Assembly (NCBI GenBank): GCA_000437315.1
Contig: FR899415.1
Location: forward strand, 24,180 to 88,179
Direction: 5' to 3'
Source of the DNA: Mycoplasma sp. CAG:472
Lineage (GTDB): Bacteria > Bacillota_I > Bacilli_A > RF39 > UBA660
Length of the DNA stretch: 64,000 nucleotides
Below the pieces are notes generated by a model. That model searched no databases, was not told the origin of the DNA, and was given only the letters and a program-made list of their open reading frames with translations. This document shows positions 62,984 to 64,000 of this stretch, piece by piece. The translations under genes were made by a program, and so were the position numbers. Numbering within the stretch: the stretch's first letter is position 1; every line of letters begins with the position of its first letter.

Positions 62984-64000
62984 TTAACTTACAACATACA
63001 CATCATTATATGTTCCATTGCCCGATAACTTGACTTTAGAGGATAGAGAAACAACAGGGCGAACACCACGAACGTAATAGACATCGTTACTGCCCAGATC
63101 GCCACCACCGCCCACACGGAACTCAATCGAACTACTACCAAAGAAATCATAAGGGGAGCCCGCCCAATAATAATCTCTAGTATATAAATAAAAACTATTA
63201 TTTGCTCTTCCTGCCGGTAATCCAGCAAAAGTTATTTCATCCACTGATATTAATCCCACTGGATAAGATAACTTACCATTACCCTTGGCTGTTGTTGTTG
63301 TAAACTTATCACTGGCTACTGGACATTTGTAATCAGGTGACACCGGATTATTCCACACTCTACCATTCGCTCCATAATAATAATTCGTTCCCGTTGAATT
63401 CCAACTTGTTAAGGTTGTATAATTTGTAGTTGAATATGCTACATCTGTAGTTGATGCTGTTCTATCATTACAATATATTTGATCCGTTATTTTTGTTCCT
63501 GTTTTATTTAAATCTGTATAGTTTGCATACCAATTATCTAAATATGTTTTTATATCACTACTTTGACTTGTTCCATGTTGTTTTCCTATTTCATACATAT
63601 ACCCTACATATTCTGCACTATTATATTTTTGATTAAAAGGACTATTTCCTAATGAAGTATCTGTTGTTTTTATTACCTTTGTACTTTCTGTTGGTGGGGT
63701 TACACCACTATATATCATTCTTATAGAACCATCACCATTTATTCTTATTATTCGCCAATATATATCATCACCACTTGAGGCTATTTTTGTGCATGAATTA
63801 CGTGTATCAGTGTTAGATATAGTACCGTTATTACAATTATACATATCTTTAATATACTTACCATATTTAATCCAGTTATTATCTACAGCACCTCTGAAAT
63901 AATAAGATGTTCCTAAGTCATCTTGTGCTTTATACATTCCCTTATCTGAGGCTGTAGTAGCAGGTGCAAAATCAGTTGATGTAAGAGTTGTCATACTTGC
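62984..64000 (-). CDS. Surface-type protein with hypervariable-looking C-terminus (5' end outside window)
   Basis: An open frame of 338 codons plus stop that runs off the window at 64000. It is rich in Thr, Ser, Tyr and Asn. WRIIRINGDGSIRMIYSG in the N-terminal half and the end (YYWAGSPYDFFGSSSIEF ... VYYVRGVRPVVSLSSKV) fit the C-type-lectin/FGE-like domains of gut bacterial surface proteins. Codons 63047-63175 differ sharply in base use from the rest. The signal peptide, if any, is outside the window. Likely a ligand-binding surface protein; see the variable-region feature. Confidence 0.75.
   Translation of the reverse strand, partial: ASMTTLTSTDFAPATTASDKGMYKAQDDLGTSYYFRGAVDNNWIKYGKYIKDMYNCNNGTISNTDTRNSCTKIASSGDDIYWRIIRINGDGSIRMIYSGVTPPTESTKVIKTTDTSLGNSPFNQKYNSAEYVGYMYEIGKQHGTSQSSDIKTYLDNWYANYTDLNKTGTKITDQIYCNDRTASTTDVAYSTTNYTTLTSWNSTGTNYYYGANGRVWNNPVSPDYKCPVASDKFTTTTAKGNGKLSYPVGLISVDEITFAGLPAGRANNSFYLYTRDYYWAGSPYDFFGSSSIEFRVGGGGDLGSNDVYYVRGVRPVVSLSSKVKLSGNGTYNDVYVVS
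63047..63175 (-). other. Candidate variable region (VR) of a diversity-generating retroelement target
   Basis: Forty-three codons in a row, none ending in A; 16 A and 64 G+C in 129 coding-strand bases, in a gene otherwise A-rich. Nearly all codons are of NNT/NNC form (GGC, GGT, GAT, AGT, TTC, CGT), as expected when AAT/AAC codons of a template repeat are randomised at A. The encoded WAGSPYDFF...GVRPVV segment is at the C-terminus, where VRs lie in C-type-lectin-fold targets. No template repeat or reverse transcriptase is in this window. Confidence 0.6.

Noticed and set aside
63047..63175. The GC-rich stretch as a horizontally acquired fragment
   Set aside because: It is in frame within a conserved domain end, flanked at once by host-like codons, and the bias is specifically loss of A rather than a general GC shift; mutagenic homing explains it better, though it remains unproven.

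Overview
The window is a low-GC chromosome segment, coded almost entirely on the minus strand, from a Firmicute close to the Mollicutes/Erysipelotrichia side of the tree, probably an uncultured gut Bacillota. Supporting points are the strongly A+T-rich codons, GatCAB alongside AsnRS and AspRS, RNase HIII, a T-box in front of hisS, an RpoB with an acidic C-terminal tail, and the neighbourhood of a 6S RNA and tcdA as in Bacillus. UGA is a normal stop here (relB and rarA end in TGA, and long housekeeping genes read through under the standard code), so this is not a UGA-Trp mollicute. A CotY/CotZ-type coat protein, a SEDS protein and a PASTA-bearing class B PBP suggest a spore former or a recent descendant of one.

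Layout. 1-4664: rpoC (5' part), rpoB and the rRNA methyltransferase that usually precedes rpoB. 4.7-6.3 kb: orphan genes with strong private promoters. 6.4-10 kb: mraY, a class B PBP and a Nudix hydrolase. 10-19.5 kb: an accessory block with four very large paralogues of unknown function (each 718-774 aa) and a two-TM coiled-coil protein. 19.6-21.6 kb: an SH3 protein, a HicAB module killed by stop codons, and an intact DinJ/YafQ-type toxin-antitoxin pair. 21.7-24.7 kb: coat-like genes, an EIIB-like membrane protein and a SEDS protein. 24.7-29.9 kb: a second accessory block with two HExxH metalloprotease-like proteins mixed with four members of a helical protein family; a fifth member sits at 5.4 kb. 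30-36.5 kb: rarA-gpsA, cls, dxs, tcdA and 6S RNA. 36.6-44.2 kb: a DUF4160 remnant, a two-TM protein, a membrane-anchored serpin in an operon with a HerA-like ATPase, a GT-C-like membrane protein, and two PDDEXK DUF1016 nucleases. 44.4-52 kb: hisS-asnS-aspS-gatC-gatA-gatB behind a compact T-box. 52.1-59.4 kb: trxA, cvpA, rnhC, holA, a DUF3990 toxin module and two FAD enzymes. 59.4-63 kb: a two-TM protein, a second DUF3990 module lying between 29-bp direct repeats next to htpG, and htpG. 63-64 kb: the 3' part of a surface protein.

The strongest unexpected signal is at the end of that last gene. A run of 43 codons (63047-63175) contains no codon ending in A, has only 16 A in 129 coding-strand bases and about 50% G+C, inside a very A-rich gene. 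It encodes the part of a GVRPV-type fold that varies in targets of diversity-generating retroelements. This is what adenine-specific mutagenic homing leaves behind, so the gene is a candidate target whose reverse transcriptase and template repeat lie outside the window. Other leads are matched 27-nt palindromes at the same place in three DUF1016 domain copies, the two multi-paralogue accessory blocks with duplicated promoters, and a two-TM protein family with a shared basic C-terminal tail.
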